DNA from: Miltoncostaea sp963703045
Lineage (GTDB): Bacteria; Actinomycetota; Thermoleophilia; Miltoncostaeales; Miltoncostaeaceae
Assembly (NCBI GenBank): GCA_963703045.1
Contig: OY969782.1
Coordinates: 1,488,001 to 1,552,000, forward strand
DNA: 64,000 nucleotides
Direction of reading: 5' to 3'
Below the pieces are notes generated by a model that was not told the DNA's origin, did no database searches, and saw nothing but the letters and a program-made list of their open reading frames with translations. This document shows positions 37,114 through 46,179 of this stretch, piece after piece. The stretch's first letter is position 1; each line of letters opens with the position of its first letter. A program made the position numbers and the translations under genes.

Positions 37114-38424
37114 GCGGCGACCCGCAGCCGCCCGGGGCGGAGGGCCGGGAGTTCGGCTTCGACACCCGCGCGCTGCACGCCGGTCAGCGGGTCGATCCGG
37201 TCACCGGGGCGCGCGCCGTCCCGATCTACCAGACCTCCGCCTACGTCTTCGAGGACGCCGACCACGCCGCCGACCTCTTCGACCTCAACCGGTTCGGCAA
37301 CATCTACACCCGGCTGATGAACCCCACCACGGCGGTGTTCGAGGAGCGCATGGCGAGCCTCGAGGGCGGGGTCGGCGCCCTCGCCACGGCCAGCGGGCTC
37401 GCCGCCCAGGCGGTCGCCATCACCACCCTGCTCGAGGCGGGCCAGCACATCGTCGCCTCGCGGCACCTCTACGGGGGCAGCCACAACCAGCTCGCGATGA
37501 CGCTCTCCCGGTTCGGCATCACGACGACCTTCGTCGACCCGGCCGACCCGGCCGCGTGGCGCGACGCGATCACGCCCCACACCCGCCTGCTCTACGGCGA
37601 GACGATCGGCAACCCGCGGCTCGACGTGCTGGACATCGCCCTCGTGGCCGAGATCGCCGGCGAGCGGGGCCTGCCGCTGCTGATCGACAACACCTTCGCC
37701 ACCCCCTACCTGTGCCGCCCCATCGAGCACGGCGCCCACCTGGTGAGCCACTCGGCGACCAAGTGGATCTGCGGACACGGCACGACCATCGGGGGCGTGC
37801 TCGTCGACGGCGGCACATTCCCGTGGGAGGACGGGCTCTTCCCCGGACTCACGGAGCCGAGCCCCGGGTACCGGGGCCTGCGCTACGCCGAGACGTTCGG
37901 CAACTTCGCGTTCGTGATGAAGGCGCGGGTCGAGACGATGCGCGACCTCGGCCCGGTGATCTCGCCGTTCAACTCCTTCCTGCTGCTGCAGGGCCTCGAG
38001 ACGCTGTCGCTGCGCATGGACCGCCACGTCGACTCGGCGCGCGCCGTCGCGCGAGGCCCTCGCGGACCACCCCGGGGTGACGTGGGTGTCGTACCCCGGC
38101 CTGCCCGACAGCCCCGAGCGCGGGCGCGCCGAGCGCTACCTGCCGCGCGGCCCGGGGGCCGTCGTGACCTTCGGCGTCCACGGCGGCCGCGAGGCCGGGC
38201 GGCGCCTGATCGAGGCCTGCGAGCTCTGCTCGCACCTGGCCAACGTGGGCGACGCGAAGACGCTCGTCATCCACCCGGCCTCCACGACGCACCGGCGCCT
38301 CGACGAGGAGGGGCTCGTGGCGGCGGGCGTGGGCGACGACACCGTGCGCGTCTCGGTGGGGCTGGAGACGCTCGACGACATCATCTGGGACCTCGATCGG
38401 GCCATCCGGGTCGCGACCGCCTAG
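37110..38424 (+). CDS. metY: O-acetylhomoserine sulfhydrylase (MetY type), frameshifted
   Basis: About 437 residues when corrected. Cys/Met-metabolism PLP enzyme: YQTSAYVFEDADHAADLF, GNIYTRLMNPTT, ASGLAAQAVAI, IDNTFATPYLCRPIEHGA and SHSATKWICGHG with the PLP lysine at 218. The segment LFPGLTEPSPGYRGLRY favours O-acetylhomoserine aminocarboxypropyltransferase over cystathionine gamma-synthase. The frame breaks at about 38047-38053 (GCGCGAG) and resumes as LADHPGVTWVSYPGL..., running to DDIIWDLDRAIR. A missing GC or an extra C explains it. It makes homocysteine from O-acetylhomoserine and sulfide. Its TAG stop shares CTAG with the convergent YdeI gene. Confidence 0.9.
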
Positions 38425-39011
38425 CGCGGTCGCCACTCGTTGGCGCGCTCGCCCCGGGCGGCGAGCTCCGCGGTCTGGGCGATGCGCCGCGACCGTGTCT
38501 CGGGACGCTTCGCCTGCACGATCCACCCGAGGATGCCGCGCTTCGCCGAGCGCGGGAACGCGTCCCAGTGGCGCCGCGCCTCGGGATCGGCGTCGAGGGC
38601 CGCGCGCAGGTCCGGAGGCTCGATGAGGTCCTCGACGTCGTCGAGCAGCGACCACGAGCCGTCGGCCCTCGCCGCCGCGACCACGGCGAGCCCCGCCGGG
38701 GTCATGAGACCGGCCGCGGTCATGCGCTCCACCCGCTGCTTGTTGGGGCGCGACCAGCCGCTGCCCGCCCGGCGCGGCGTGTAGAGCAGACGCGAACGCT
38801 CGTCGTCGATCGTCCGCGCGAGGCTGTCAACCCACCCGACGCAGAGCGCCTCCTCGACGGCCTCGTCGTACCCCACTCGCGGACGCCCGGTCGCCTTCTT
38901 CCAGGTGACCATCCAGACGCCGGGCGACGTCGCGTGGTGCGCGGCCAGCCATGCGCGCCAGCGCTCCCGCGTCTCGGGGTGGAACAGCTCGAGATCGTCG
39001 ACCGCGCCCAT
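38421..39011 (-). CDS. YdeI/OmpD-associated family protein
   Basis: 196 residues. RERWRAWLAAHHATSPGVWM, YDEAVEEALCVGWVDSLART, SRPNKQRVERMTAAGLM and a C-terminal FPRSAKRGILGWIVQAKRPETRSRRI are the family hallmarks. Family members have been linked to peptide resistance, but the biochemical function is unknown. ATG 39011 follows the stop of the upstream DUF1624-like gene with no gap. Confidence 0.88.
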   Translation of the reverse strand: MGAVDDLELFHPETRERWRAWLAAHHATSPGVWMVTWKKATGRPRVGYDEAVEEALCVGWVDSLARTIDDERSRLLYTPRRAGSGWSRPNKQRVERMTAAGLMTPAGLAVVAAARADGSWSLLDDVEDLIEPPDLRAALDADPEARRHWDAFPRSAKRGILGWIVQAKRPETRSRRIAQTAELAARGERANEWRPR

Positions 39012-39806
39012 CTAGGTGAACTCGTCCCAGCTCACCTCGGCGCCCACGAGGGCGAGCGCCGCCGCCACGAGCACGATCAGCACGGGCTGGTGCACGAGGT
39101 AGATCGGCAGGGCGTGGCGGCCGGGCAGTCCGGCGAGGCCCGCCCAGCGCGGCTCGGGCAGGCGCCGGCCCCACGCCCCCCGCCGGCCCGCCGGGTACAG
39201 CGCGAGCCCCGCGGCCAGGCCGGCGAGCGCGGGGGCCAGCCACGGCAGCAGCGGGTACCAGTCGACCCCCGCGCCGCCGGGCGCGGGCACCCCGAGCACC
39301 AGCAGGCCGGGCACGCCCGAGGGGTCGAGGTCGCGCACGACGAGCCCGGCCGCCAGCGCCGCGCCGGCGAGCACGACGTTCCACGGGCCGAGCGGCACCA
39401 GCAGGGGGCCGATCAGCATCGCCGCGGCGATGCAGTGGAGGATGCCGAAGCGCACGTAGTCGTCGCCGAGGGCGACACGCGTGACCGCGCTCACGAGCAC
39501 GGCGGCGGCGGCGACCTGGCCCGCCCGGCGGACGTGGCGGCGGTACAGGACGGCCCCGGTCAGGCCGCGGGCGCGGGAGCGGCCGTTGGAGATGGCCAGG
39601 CTCACCCCGACGACGAACAGGAAGGTCGAGCCGGTCGCCACCTGGAGGGCCCGCCACCCCCCGCTGAACGGATCGATCGCGACGCCCGGGCCGATCAGAT
39701 CGACGTCGTAGCCGGCGTGGTACGCGACCATCATCGCGATCGCCACGGTGCGCAGCGCGTCGACCTCCCACAGCCGCCCGCCGGCGGAGACGGCGGGGGC
39801 GCTCAC
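39012..39806 (-). CDS. DUF1624/heparan-N-acetyltransferase-like membrane protein
   Basis: 264 residues with about seven helices. The N-terminal GGRLWEVDALRTVAIAMMV, GSTFLFVVGVSLAIS, YVRFGILHCIAAAMLIG and the C-terminal GRHALPIYLVHQPVLI match the DUF1624 membrane family related to acyltransferases. GTG 39806 overlaps the preceding stop in GTGA. Probably modifies a lipid or sugar at the membrane; substrate unknown. Confidence 0.8.
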   Translation of the reverse strand: MSAPAVSAGGRLWEVDALRTVAIAMMVAYHAGYDVDLIGPGVAIDPFSGGWRALQVATGSTFLFVVGVSLAISNGRSRARGLTGAVLYRRHVRRAGQVAAAAVLVSAVTRVALGDDYVRFGILHCIAAAMLIGPLLVPLGPWNVVLAGAALAAGLVVRDLDPSGVPGLLVLGVPAPGGAGVDWYPLLPWLAPALAGLAAGLALYPAGRRGAWGRRLPEPRWAGLAGLPGRHALPIYLVHQPVLIVLVAAALALVGAEVSWDEFT

Positions 39807-40564
39807 CCGCCCGCGCCTCGCACCAGGTCCGACAGCGGTCCGAACAGCCCGGGCGGGGCCGCGATGAGCCCGCCGGGCTCCAGGTCCTCCACCCGGGCGC
39901 CCGCCTCGCGCGCGACCAGCTCCCCGGCCGCGCGGTCCCAGGGGTTGAGGCCGGTCTCGTAGTAGCCGTCGAGGCGGCCGGCGGCCACCCAGGCCAGGTC
40001 GAGCGCGGCCGACCCGAGCCGGCGGACGTCGCGCACCGCGGGCAGCACCCGGGTCAGGCGCCCGGCCTGCACGGCGCGCTCGGCCGACCGGTAGCTGAAG
40101 CCGGTGCCCACCAGCGCCTCGTGCAGCGGCCGCCCGGGCGCCACCCGCAGCGGCGTGTCGCCGAGGTGCGCCCCGCCGCCCCGGGTCGCCGTGAACGTCT
40201 CCGCGCGGATCGGGTCGTGGACCACCCCGACGAGCCCTCCCTCCGGGTCGGCGGCGGCGATGCTGACGCACCACTGGGGCAGGCCCCAGAGGTAGTTGGT
40301 GGTGCCGTCCAGCGGATCGACGATCCAGGTGATCCCCGACGCGCCCGCCCCGCCGCCGCCCTCCTCGGCGATGACGCCGTCGGAGGGGCGGGCCGCGCGG
40401 ATGGTCGCGATGACGAGCGCCTCGGCGTCGCGGTCGGCGTCGCTCACCAGATCGGTGCCGCTGCTCTTGGACGAGACGCCGCCGGCGCGTCCGGCGCGGG
40501 CCAGCAACAGGTCGCCGGCGGCGCGGGCCGCGTCGAGCGCCACGCCCAGCAGCTCGGCGCTCAT
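39803..40564 (-). CDS. Inositol monophosphatase family protein
   Basis: 253 residues. Metal-binding motifs VIAEEGG, W-I-VDPLDGTTNYLWG and the C-terminal NPWDRAAGELVAREAGA define the Mg-dependent, Li-sensitive phosphatase family. It may act on inositol-1-phosphate, histidinol phosphate or related substrates. ATG 40564 overlaps the alpha/beta-hydrolase stop in ATGA, and its own stop overlaps the next gene, so a four-gene operon runs 41367 to 38421. Confidence 0.9.
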   Translation of the reverse strand: MSAELLGVALDAARAAGDLLLARAGRAGGVSSKSSGTDLVSDADRDAEALVIATIRAARPSDGVIAEEGGGGAGASGITWIVDPLDGTTNYLWGLPQWCVSIAAADPEGGLVGVVHDPIRAETFTATRGGGAHLGDTPLRVAPGRPLHEALVGTGFSYRSAERAVQAGRLTRVLPAVRDVRRLGSAALDLAWVAAGRLDGYYETGLNPWDRAAGELVAREAGARVEDLEPGGLIAAPPGLFGPLSDLVRGAGG

Positions 40565-41367
40565 CGCAGGTGCGCCACGAGGGCGGCGGCGACGCGGTCG
40601 GCCGCCTCGAGATGGGGGAAGTGGGCCACGCCGTCGAGCTCCAGCAGGCGGCCACGGGGCAGGTCGGCGGCCAGGCGGCGGGCGCCGTCGGGCCGGGTCA
40701 CGCGGTCGCGGGAGCCCGCCACGACGAGCCCCGGCTGGGCGAGCCGGCGCGCGAGCGGGCGGGCGTCGAGCGCCAGCGCGGAGGCCGCCCAGTCGGCCAT
40801 CGCGCGGACGTCGGCGGCGGCCAGCCGTGCGCTCGCGTCGGCGAGCAGCGCGGCGATCGCGGGGTCGCGCGTCAGCTCCTGCGGGTCGGCGACGGCGCCG
40901 GCGAAGGCCTGCCGCCGCCGCTCGGGGTCGCGCAGCATGCGGGCGATGGCCAGGCGGGCCAGCGGGCGACCCACGAGGGGCAGTCGCAGCACGTCGGACA
41001 CGCCCCGCGGCGGGAACCGCCGGGGGCGCGCGACCACCCAGGGCGAGACGAACGCGGTGCGACCGACGGCCTCGGGGCGGGCGGTCGCGGCGATGATGAC
41101 GACCTGGGCGCCGAGGGAGTGGCCGAGCAGGCCCACGGGCGCCAGACGCGCGACCAGGGGACCGATGGCGTCCGCGAGCCCCGCGGGCGTCGTACGCCGC
41201 AGCCGCGGCGTGGCGCCCGATCCCGGCAGGTCGACCATGACCGCGCGCAGGCCCGCGGCGGCCAGGGCGCGGGGCAGCGGCCCCCAGCCCTCCTTGAAGC
41301 CGTTGAGGCCGTGCACCAGGAGCACCGACGGCCCCGAGCCCACCTCGATCGTCGCCACGGCGCCCAC
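40561..41367 (-). CDS. Alpha/beta hydrolase
   Basis: 268 residues from GTG 41367. Oxyanion segment VLLVHGLNGFKEGW, nucleophile elbow LLGHSLGAQ (Ser), acid region VVAGSRDRVTRPDG and catalytic His in LDGVAHFPHLEAA. GTG 41367 is chosen because a TATCGT -10 box ends exactly 7 nt upstream. A longer frame from 41415 would run through the promoter and into ispH. Substrate unknown. First gene of a four-gene operon. Confidence 0.85.
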   Translation of the reverse strand: MGAVATIEVGSGPSVLLVHGLNGFKEGWGPLPRALAAAGLRAVMVDLPGSGATPRLRRTTPAGLADAIGPLVARLAPVGLLGHSLGAQVVIIAATARPEAVGRTAFVSPWVVARPRRFPPRGVSDVLRLPLVGRPLARLAIARMLRDPERRRQAFAGAVADPQELTRDPAIAALLADASARLAAADVRAMADWAASALALDARPLARRLAQPGLVVAGSRDRVTRPDGARRLAADLPRGRLLELDGVAHFPHLEAADRVAAALVAHLR

Positions 41368-41374
41368 CCGGGGG

Positions 41375-41380
41375 ACGATA
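41375..41380 (-). promoter_or_regulatory. Leaderless -10 box (TATCGT) for the alpha/beta-hydrolase operon
   Basis: Minus-strand TATCGT, 7 nt, then GTG 41367. It is divergent from and only 15 bp away from the ispH -10 box. Confidence 0.5.
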
Positions 41381-41395
41381 CGGGGTCGGGTGGGG

Positions 41396-41401
41396 TACCC
41401 T
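41396..41401 (+). promoter_or_regulatory. Leaderless -10 box (TACCCT) for ispH
   Basis: TACCCT, 6 nt (GACCCG), then ATG 41408. No Shine-Dalgarno could fit between, so the mRNA should be leaderless. Confidence 0.5.
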
Positions 41402-41407
41402 GACCCG

Positions 41408-42346
41408 ATGAGCATCGAGCTGGAACTCGTCGCGCCACGCGGCTACTGCGCCGGGGTGGAGCGCGCCATCCAGACCGTCGAGCGGGTTCTCGCGGAGCGG
41501 GGCGCGCCGGTCTACGTGCGCGGCGAGATCGTGCACAACACCCACGTCGTGGCCACGCTGCGCGAGAAGGGCGCCATCTTCGTCGAGAAGGCGTGCGAGG
41601 TGCCGCGCGGCGAGACGATCGTGCTCTCGGCCCACGGCGTCTCGCCCGAGGTGCGCCGCGTCTGCGCCGAGCGCGACCTGAACGTGATCGACGCCACCTG
41701 CCCGCTGGTCTCGAAGGTGCACGCCGAGGTGCGCCGCTACGCCGGGCGCGGGGCCACCGTGCTGCTCGTGGGGCACCCCGAGCACGAGGAGGTCATCGGC
41801 ACCCGCGGCGAGGCGCCGGGGTCGGTGATCGTGGTCGAGGACGTGGCCGGTGCCGAGATCGTCGAGGTGCCCGATCCCGACCGCGTCGCGCTGACCACCC
41901 AGACCACCCTCTCGATCGACGACACCACGGCCATCGTGGACGTGCTCAAGCGGCGCTTCCCGGCGCTCGCGGGCCCGAAGTCGAGCGACATCTGCTACGC
42001 CACGCAGAACCGCCAGGACGCCGTGCGCGAGACCGTGGCGGGGGGCGCCGACCTGGTGCTCGTGGTCGGCTCGCGCAACTCGTCGAACTCGAACCGCATG
42101 GTCGAGGTCGCCCAGGCGGCGGGCGCGGCCTCGCATCTGATCGACAACGTGTCCGAGCTCGATCCTTCATGGCTCGATGGCACCACCCGGGTCGCCCTGA
42201 CCGCCGGCGCATCGGCGCCCGAGGTGCTGGTGCAGGAGGTGGCCGCGGCCCTGGTCGAGGCCGGCTACCTGCGCGGCGGCGAGGAGCTGCCGTCCGCCGA
42301 GGGCGTCTTCTTCAGCCTCCCCCGCGAGGTCCGCCCCCGCCGGTAG
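41408..42346 (+). CDS. ispH: 4-hydroxy-3-methylbut-2-enyl diphosphate reductase
   Basis: 312 residues. The three cluster cysteines are Cys14 (RGYCAGVERA), Cys98 (DATCPLVSKVH) and Cys196 (DICYATQNRQ). GEIVHNTHVV, LSAHGVSP, VGHPEHEEV, TQTTLS and VGSRNSSNSNRM complete the active site. Last step of the MEP pathway, making IPP and DMAPP in the cytoplasm. Monocistronic and apparently leaderless. Confidence 0.97.
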   Translation: MSIELELVAPRGYCAGVERAIQTVERVLAERGAPVYVRGEIVHNTHVVATLREKGAIFVEKACEVPRGETIVLSAHGVSPEVRRVCAERDLNVIDATCPLVSKVHAEVRRYAGRGATVLLVGHPEHEEVIGTRGEAPGSVIVVEDVAGAEIVEVPDPDRVALTTQTTLSIDDTTAIVDVLKRRFPALAGPKSSDICYATQNRQDAVRETVAGGADLVLVVGSRNSSNSNRMVEVAQAAGAASHLIDNVSELDPSWLDGTTRVALTAGASAPEVLVQEVAAALVEAGYLRGGEELPSAEGVFFSLPREVRPRR

Positions 42347-42451
42347 CCGCACGCCGGTGTTGCGAACGCTCAGTTGGCGTTGCAGACCGGCCGATCCCAG
42401 TTGAGGCGAACCCGCGCGCGCACCAGAGTGCGACGGGCCGCGCCCCGCCCG

Positions 42452-43582
42452 ATGCCCCCCGCCCCCCTCGCCACGCGGATCGCCGTCGCGACCGCATCCC
42501 TCCTGATCCTGCTCGTCGCCGTGACCGGCGCCGTGAGCGCGCCCTCGATCGCGGGCACGCGGGCCGAGGTCGAGCAGCTCGGGCGCCAGGTGGCGGAGCT
42601 CGACGTGAGGATCGGCGCGGCGGCCCAGGCTCAGAACCTCGCGCTCGACCGCCTCGAGGAGGCCCAGGAGACGCTGGCCCTGACGCGACGCGAGCTCGCC
42701 GGGGCACGCCGCGACCTGGAGCTCTCGCGCCGGCTGCTCGCCGACCGCCTCCTCGCCCTGTACGTCGAGGGCACGCCGTCGTTCACCGAGGTGCTCCTGA
42801 CCAGCGGCAGCCTGGCCGACGCCGAGGACGCCGCCGACCTGATCGGGCAGATCGCCCGCGGCGACGCCGGGGCGGTCGCCGGGGTGCGGCTGCGCCGGGC
42901 GCGCCTGGAGGGCCTCGAGGAGCAGGGGGCGGAGGCCGAGTCGCGCAGTCGCCGGGAGGTCGCGGCGGCGGCAGATCACCGCGCCGAGCTCGACGCGGCG
43001 ATCGAGAGCCGGCGCGCGGTGCTCGCCGACGCGAAGGCCGAGCTGGGACGGCTCATCACCGAGGAGAAGGAGCGGCGCGCGCGCCTGGCCGCCCTCGAGA
43101 AGGCGCGGCGCGCCGCCCTCACCTCCATCCCGGTCGCCGGCTCGACCGCCCTCACGGGCGCCCTGCCCGCGGGCGACTACCTCTTCCCCATCGCGGGCGC
43201 GACGACCTTCACCAACGACTGGCTGTACCCCCGTCCCGGCGGGCGCTCGCACCAGGGCATCGACCTGTTCGCCACCCGCGGCACGCCGGTGGTCGCGGTC
43301 GCCGACGGGTCGCTGTACAACGTCGGCTACAACGGGCTCGGCGGCTGGCGCCTCTGGGTGCGCGACCGGGCCGGCAACGCGTTCTACTACGCCCACCTGT
43401 CGGCGTACTCGCCGGCGGCGGTCGAGGGGGCGAGCGTCACCCGCGGCACCGTCCTCGGCTACGTGGGCGACAGCGGCGACGCCCGGGGCACGCCCCCGCA
43501 CCTGCACTTCGAGATCCACCCCGGGGGAGGCTCCCCCGTGCCGCCCTTCGCGATCGTCTCGGGCTGGCCCCGGGCCGGCTGA
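42452..43582 (+). CDS. M23 family metallopeptidase with coiled coil (EnvC/NlpD-like)
   Basis: From ATG 42452 (alternative GTG 42428) the 376-residue protein has a signal or anchor (IAVATASLLILLVAVTGAV). A long coiled coil follows (AEVEQLGRQVAELDVRIG..., ending RRARLAALEKARR). The C-terminal LytM domain has zinc ligands His267 and Asp271 (SHQGIDLF) and His352, with His350, in HLHFEIHP. Both motifs are intact, so it is probably an active peptidoglycan endopeptidase. The 105-bp gap upstream holds two CAGTTG copies (42371, 42398) but no clear promoter. Confidence 0.88.
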   Translation: MPPAPLATRIAVATASLLILLVAVTGAVSAPSIAGTRAEVEQLGRQVAELDVRIGAAAQAQNLALDRLEEAQETLALTRRELAGARRDLELSRRLLADRLLALYVEGTPSFTEVLLTSGSLADAEDAADLIGQIARGDAGAVAGVRLRRARLEGLEEQGAEAESRSRREVAAAADHRAELDAAIESRRAVLADAKAELGRLITEEKERRARLAALEKARRAALTSIPVAGSTALTGALPAGDYLFPIAGATTFTNDWLYPRPGGRSHQGIDLFATRGTPVVAVADGSLYNVGYNGLGGWRLWVRDRAGNAFYYAHLSAYSPAAVEGASVTRGTVLGYVGDSGDARGTPPHLHFEIHPGGGSPVPPFAIVSGWPRAG

Positions 43583-43609
43583 GCCCGGCCCGGCGCCGCG
43601 CCGGGCTCA
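43580..43609. terminator. Convergent terminator built on both stop codons
   Basis: TGAGCCCGGC (43580-43589) pairs perfectly with 43600-43609 around a 10-nt loop. The left arm starts with the TGA of the M23 gene and the right arm ends with the complement of the UDP-sugar pyrophosphorylase stop. Confidence 0.5.
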
Positions 43610-45025
43610 TGCGGGGTCGGGCGGGCCCAGGACCGTCGCGCCGTCGATGCGACGCTCGGGCGGCGGCGCGGAGGCGAGCTCCTCGGCGTCGAGGGCCCGG
43701 CGCGGGTCGATCTCGATGTCGGGCGGCTCGCCGTCGGCGCCGCGCGACACCTCGACCCCGGCCGCCGCGAGCCAGCGCGCGTAGAGGCGGTTGAGGTCGC
43801 GGCGCGCGCTCGCGGGGGAGTCGGCGCCCTCGGCGTTCTTGATCGGCGAGAACTCGTCCTCGCGGGCGGCCTCGACCGTGACGGTGCGCGCGGCCGAGGG
43901 CAGGGCGTCGAAGAGGAAGGTCTCGAACTTGACCGCGTTCGGCTCGTCGGGGTCGATGCGGCGCCCGGCCTCGTCGACGTGGGGCACCCGCTTGCGGGCG
44001 TGGTGGTACGGCAGGTCGAGGCCGTGGTCGGTGAGGCGGCGGACGAAGGCGACGTCCACGCAGTGCACCGCGATCGATCCGGCCCAGTAGACCAGCTCGC
44101 CCTCGTCGTCGCGCTCGTGCGCGAGCTCGTCGGGCAGGTCGCTGTACTCGACGACGCCCGGCGCCCCGTCGATGCGCGCGATGACGCCCATCTTCTCCTC
44201 GGGACCGATCTTGCGCACGACCACCGACGACATGTCGGCCGCCTCGAGGAAGTGGTGGCCGAGGAACTCCGGGCGGCAGACCCGGGCCAGGGGGTTGTCG
44301 ACCTGGAAGGTGAAGATCGTGCGGATGCTCTGCGCGACCATCTCGTCGAGCGCACCCGACGCCCGCAGGGCGGAGAGCAGCCCGCCGTGGCCGTCGGGCG
44401 ACAGCGCCAGCCGGTCGGCCTCCTCCATCAGGATGCGGCCGGTGCCGGGGTCGACGGCGGGCAGCGTGCCCTGCACGACCAGCCGCACCGAGCCGGGATC
44501 GAGGCCGAACCAGCCGGCGTCCTCGAAGGCCGCGCGTGTGGTGGCGGCGTTCTGGGGCGACGTCAGCACGTACCAGGGCAGCGCGGTCTCGTAGCGGGTC
44601 CTCAGCGCCGCGATCTTGGCGGCGTGGTGCGCGAAGAGGGTGCGGCCGGTGATCGGGGCGAAGGGATACAGGCCCTTCGGCCCGTCGAAGCCCAGCCGTG
44701 TGCCCTGGCCACCGGCCAGGAGCACCGCGGCCACGCCGCCGGCGCGCAGGAGGTCCTCGCCCGCGGCCCGGGCCCGGCGCTCGCGCGCCCGGTCGGTCTC
44801 GTCGCGGGGCAGCGCGATGAGCGTCTCGGGCGCGGGCGGTGAGATCTCGCCCTGCTCCGCCGGCGCCGCGTCACCGGTCAACCCGGCGACGAGGCGCTCG
44901 ATCAGGGGCAGGTCGAGCGCCTCCAGCTCGGCCTGCAGGCGGTCGCGGGCGGTGCCGTGCAGGCGCTCGAGCGCCTCGACCAGGTGGCCCTGCCCGGCCG
45001 CCCGCAGCCGGTCCTCGACGCTCAT
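43607..45025 (-). CDS. UDPGP/UAP1-type UDP-sugar pyrophosphorylase
   Basis: 472 residues. An N-terminal helical region (QGHLVEALERLHGTARDRL) precedes the nucleotide loop VLLAGGQGTRLGFDGPKG (about 102-118). FTFQVDNPLARVCRPEFLGHH, VVRKIGPEEKMGVIARIDG and FETFLFDALPSA follow. This is the eukaryote-type UDP-N-acetylglucosamine/UDP-glucose pyrophosphorylase family, not bacterial GlmU or GalU. It makes a UDP-sugar from UTP and a sugar-1-phosphate; which sugar is undetermined. ATG 45025 overlaps the alcohol dehydrogenase stop in ATGA. Confidence 0.88.
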   Translation of the reverse strand: MSVEDRLRAAGQGHLVEALERLHGTARDRLQAELEALDLPLIERLVAGLTGDAAPAEQGEISPPAPETLIALPRDETDRARERRARAAGEDLLRAGGVAAVLLAGGQGTRLGFDGPKGLYPFAPITGRTLFAHHAAKIAALRTRYETALPWYVLTSPQNAATTRAAFEDAGWFGLDPGSVRLVVQGTLPAVDPGTGRILMEEADRLALSPDGHGGLLSALRASGALDEMVAQSIRTIFTFQVDNPLARVCRPEFLGHHFLEAADMSSVVVRKIGPEEKMGVIARIDGAPGVVEYSDLPDELAHERDDEGELVYWAGSIAVHCVDVAFVRRLTDHGLDLPYHHARKRVPHVDEAGRRIDPDEPNAVKFETFLFDALPSAARTVTVEAAREDEFSPIKNAEGADSPASARRDLNRLYARWLAAAGVEVSRGADGEPPDIEIDPRRALDAEELASAPPPERRIDGATVLGPPDPA

Positions 45026-46114
45026 GACCCGGGCCGGAGCGCCACCTTCGTGACGCCGTCGACGCGCTCGGCCATCATCCGGTAGCCCTCGGCCGCCTCG
45101 TCCAGCGGCAGGGTGTGCGAGAGCATCGGCGCCGGGTCGAGCGTGCCGGCCTCCACCAGCCCGAGCAGCTCGGGGAAGTACCGCTTGCCCGGCACGAGGC
45201 CGCCCGTCACCGAGATGTTGCGCAGGAACTGGTCGAACCAGTTGACGTTGGGCGTCTTGCCCATGAAGTGGTCCATGCCGAGGCAGGCGATGGTGCCGCC
45301 GGGCCGCACGACCGCGTGCGCGGTGGCCATCGATCCGGGGCCCGAGATCGAGTCGACCACGACGTGGGCGCCCTCACCCGCGGTGTGCTCCATGACCAGC
45401 TGCGTGATCTCGTCGTCGTCGCGCGAGTCGATGACGAGGGTCGCCCCGAGCTCGGTGGCGGTGGCGAGGCGGCCGTCGTGGTGGCCGAGGCAGACGATCC
45501 GCTCGGCGCCCTTGGCGCGGGCGCCGTGGACGCCCGCGAGGCCGACGGCGCCGTCGCCGATCACGACGACGGACTGACCGGGGGCGGCGCCGGCCGAGGT
45601 GAGGCCGTGCCAGCCGGTTGAACATGACGTCGACGAGCGGCAGCAGGCTGCGCTCGCGGTCCTCGCCCGCCAGCGACTCCGGCATCGCGTGCAGGGTCGC
45701 GTCGGCGAGCGGCACGCGCATCAGCTCGGACTGGGCGCCCTGCACCGATCCGCCGTGCTGCCAGGTGCGCGGCGCCCACCCGAAGAGCGACCACCGCACG
45801 CACGAGGACGCGAGACCCTCGCGGCACCAGGTGCACTCGCCGCACGCGACCGAGCACGACGACAGCACCCGGTCGCCGGGGGAGATCGCCGTCACCTCCG
45901 GGCCGACCTCCTCGACGGTGCCGATGAACTCGTGGCCGAGCCGCGAGCCCGCCGGGAAGCCGAACGCCTCGCCCGCGTTGTAGATGTGCAGGTCCGACCC
46001 GCAGATGCCGGCCATCGTCACGCGCACGACCGCGTCGGTCGGCTCCTGGATGGAGGCGTCCGGCACGTCCTCGACGCGTACCTGGTTCAGGCCCTGGAAG
46101 GTCAGTCCGCGCAT
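45022..46114 (-). CDS. Zinc-dependent alcohol dehydrogenase, frameshifted
   Basis: About 363 residues once corrected. Catalytic zinc ligands are Cys38 (GICGSDLHIY) and His61-Glu62 (LGHEFIG). Structural-zinc cysteines are 91, 94, 97 and 105 (ACGECTWCREGLASSC). The N-terminal frame ends at LVDVMFNR. One extra T on the plus strand (45617-45620) breaks it; removing it gives VMFTGWHGLTSAGAAPGQS and the NAD-binding VVIGDGAVGLAGVHGA. The protein ends VDGVTKVALRPGS. ATG 46114 has GAGGGGG upstream and a TATCCT -10 at 46150-46145. Substrate unknown. Confidence 0.9.
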
Positions 46115-46144
46115 CGGTCCCCCTCGACGGTGATGTCCGGGCGG

Positions 46145-46150
46145 AGGATA
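46145..46150 (-). promoter_or_regulatory. Candidate -10 box (TATCCT) for the alcohol dehydrogenase operon
   Basis: Minus-strand TATCCT about 30 nt before ATG 46114, leaving a short leader that contains GAGGGGG. It is divergent from the OsmC -10 box. Confidence 0.4.
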
Positions 46151-46166
46151 CCCGCGTCGGGTCCGT

Positions 46167-46172
46167 TACCAT
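46167..46172 (+). promoter_or_regulatory. Leaderless -10 box (TACCAT) for the OsmC gene
   Basis: TACCAT, 7 nt (CGCCGCG), then ATG 46180. No ribosome binding site can be placed upstream. Confidence 0.5.
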
Positions 46173-46179
46173 CGCCGCG

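Noticed and set aside
40561..41415. Longer start of the alpha/beta hydrolase at 41415
   Set aside because: It would place the start inside ispH and run through the TATCGT and TACCCT -10 boxes. GTG 41367 fits the leaderless spacing.
42371..42403. CAGTTG pair upstream of the M23 peptidase as an operator
   Set aside because: Two 6-mers 27 bp apart with unlike flanks are too weak to claim; kept only as a remark.
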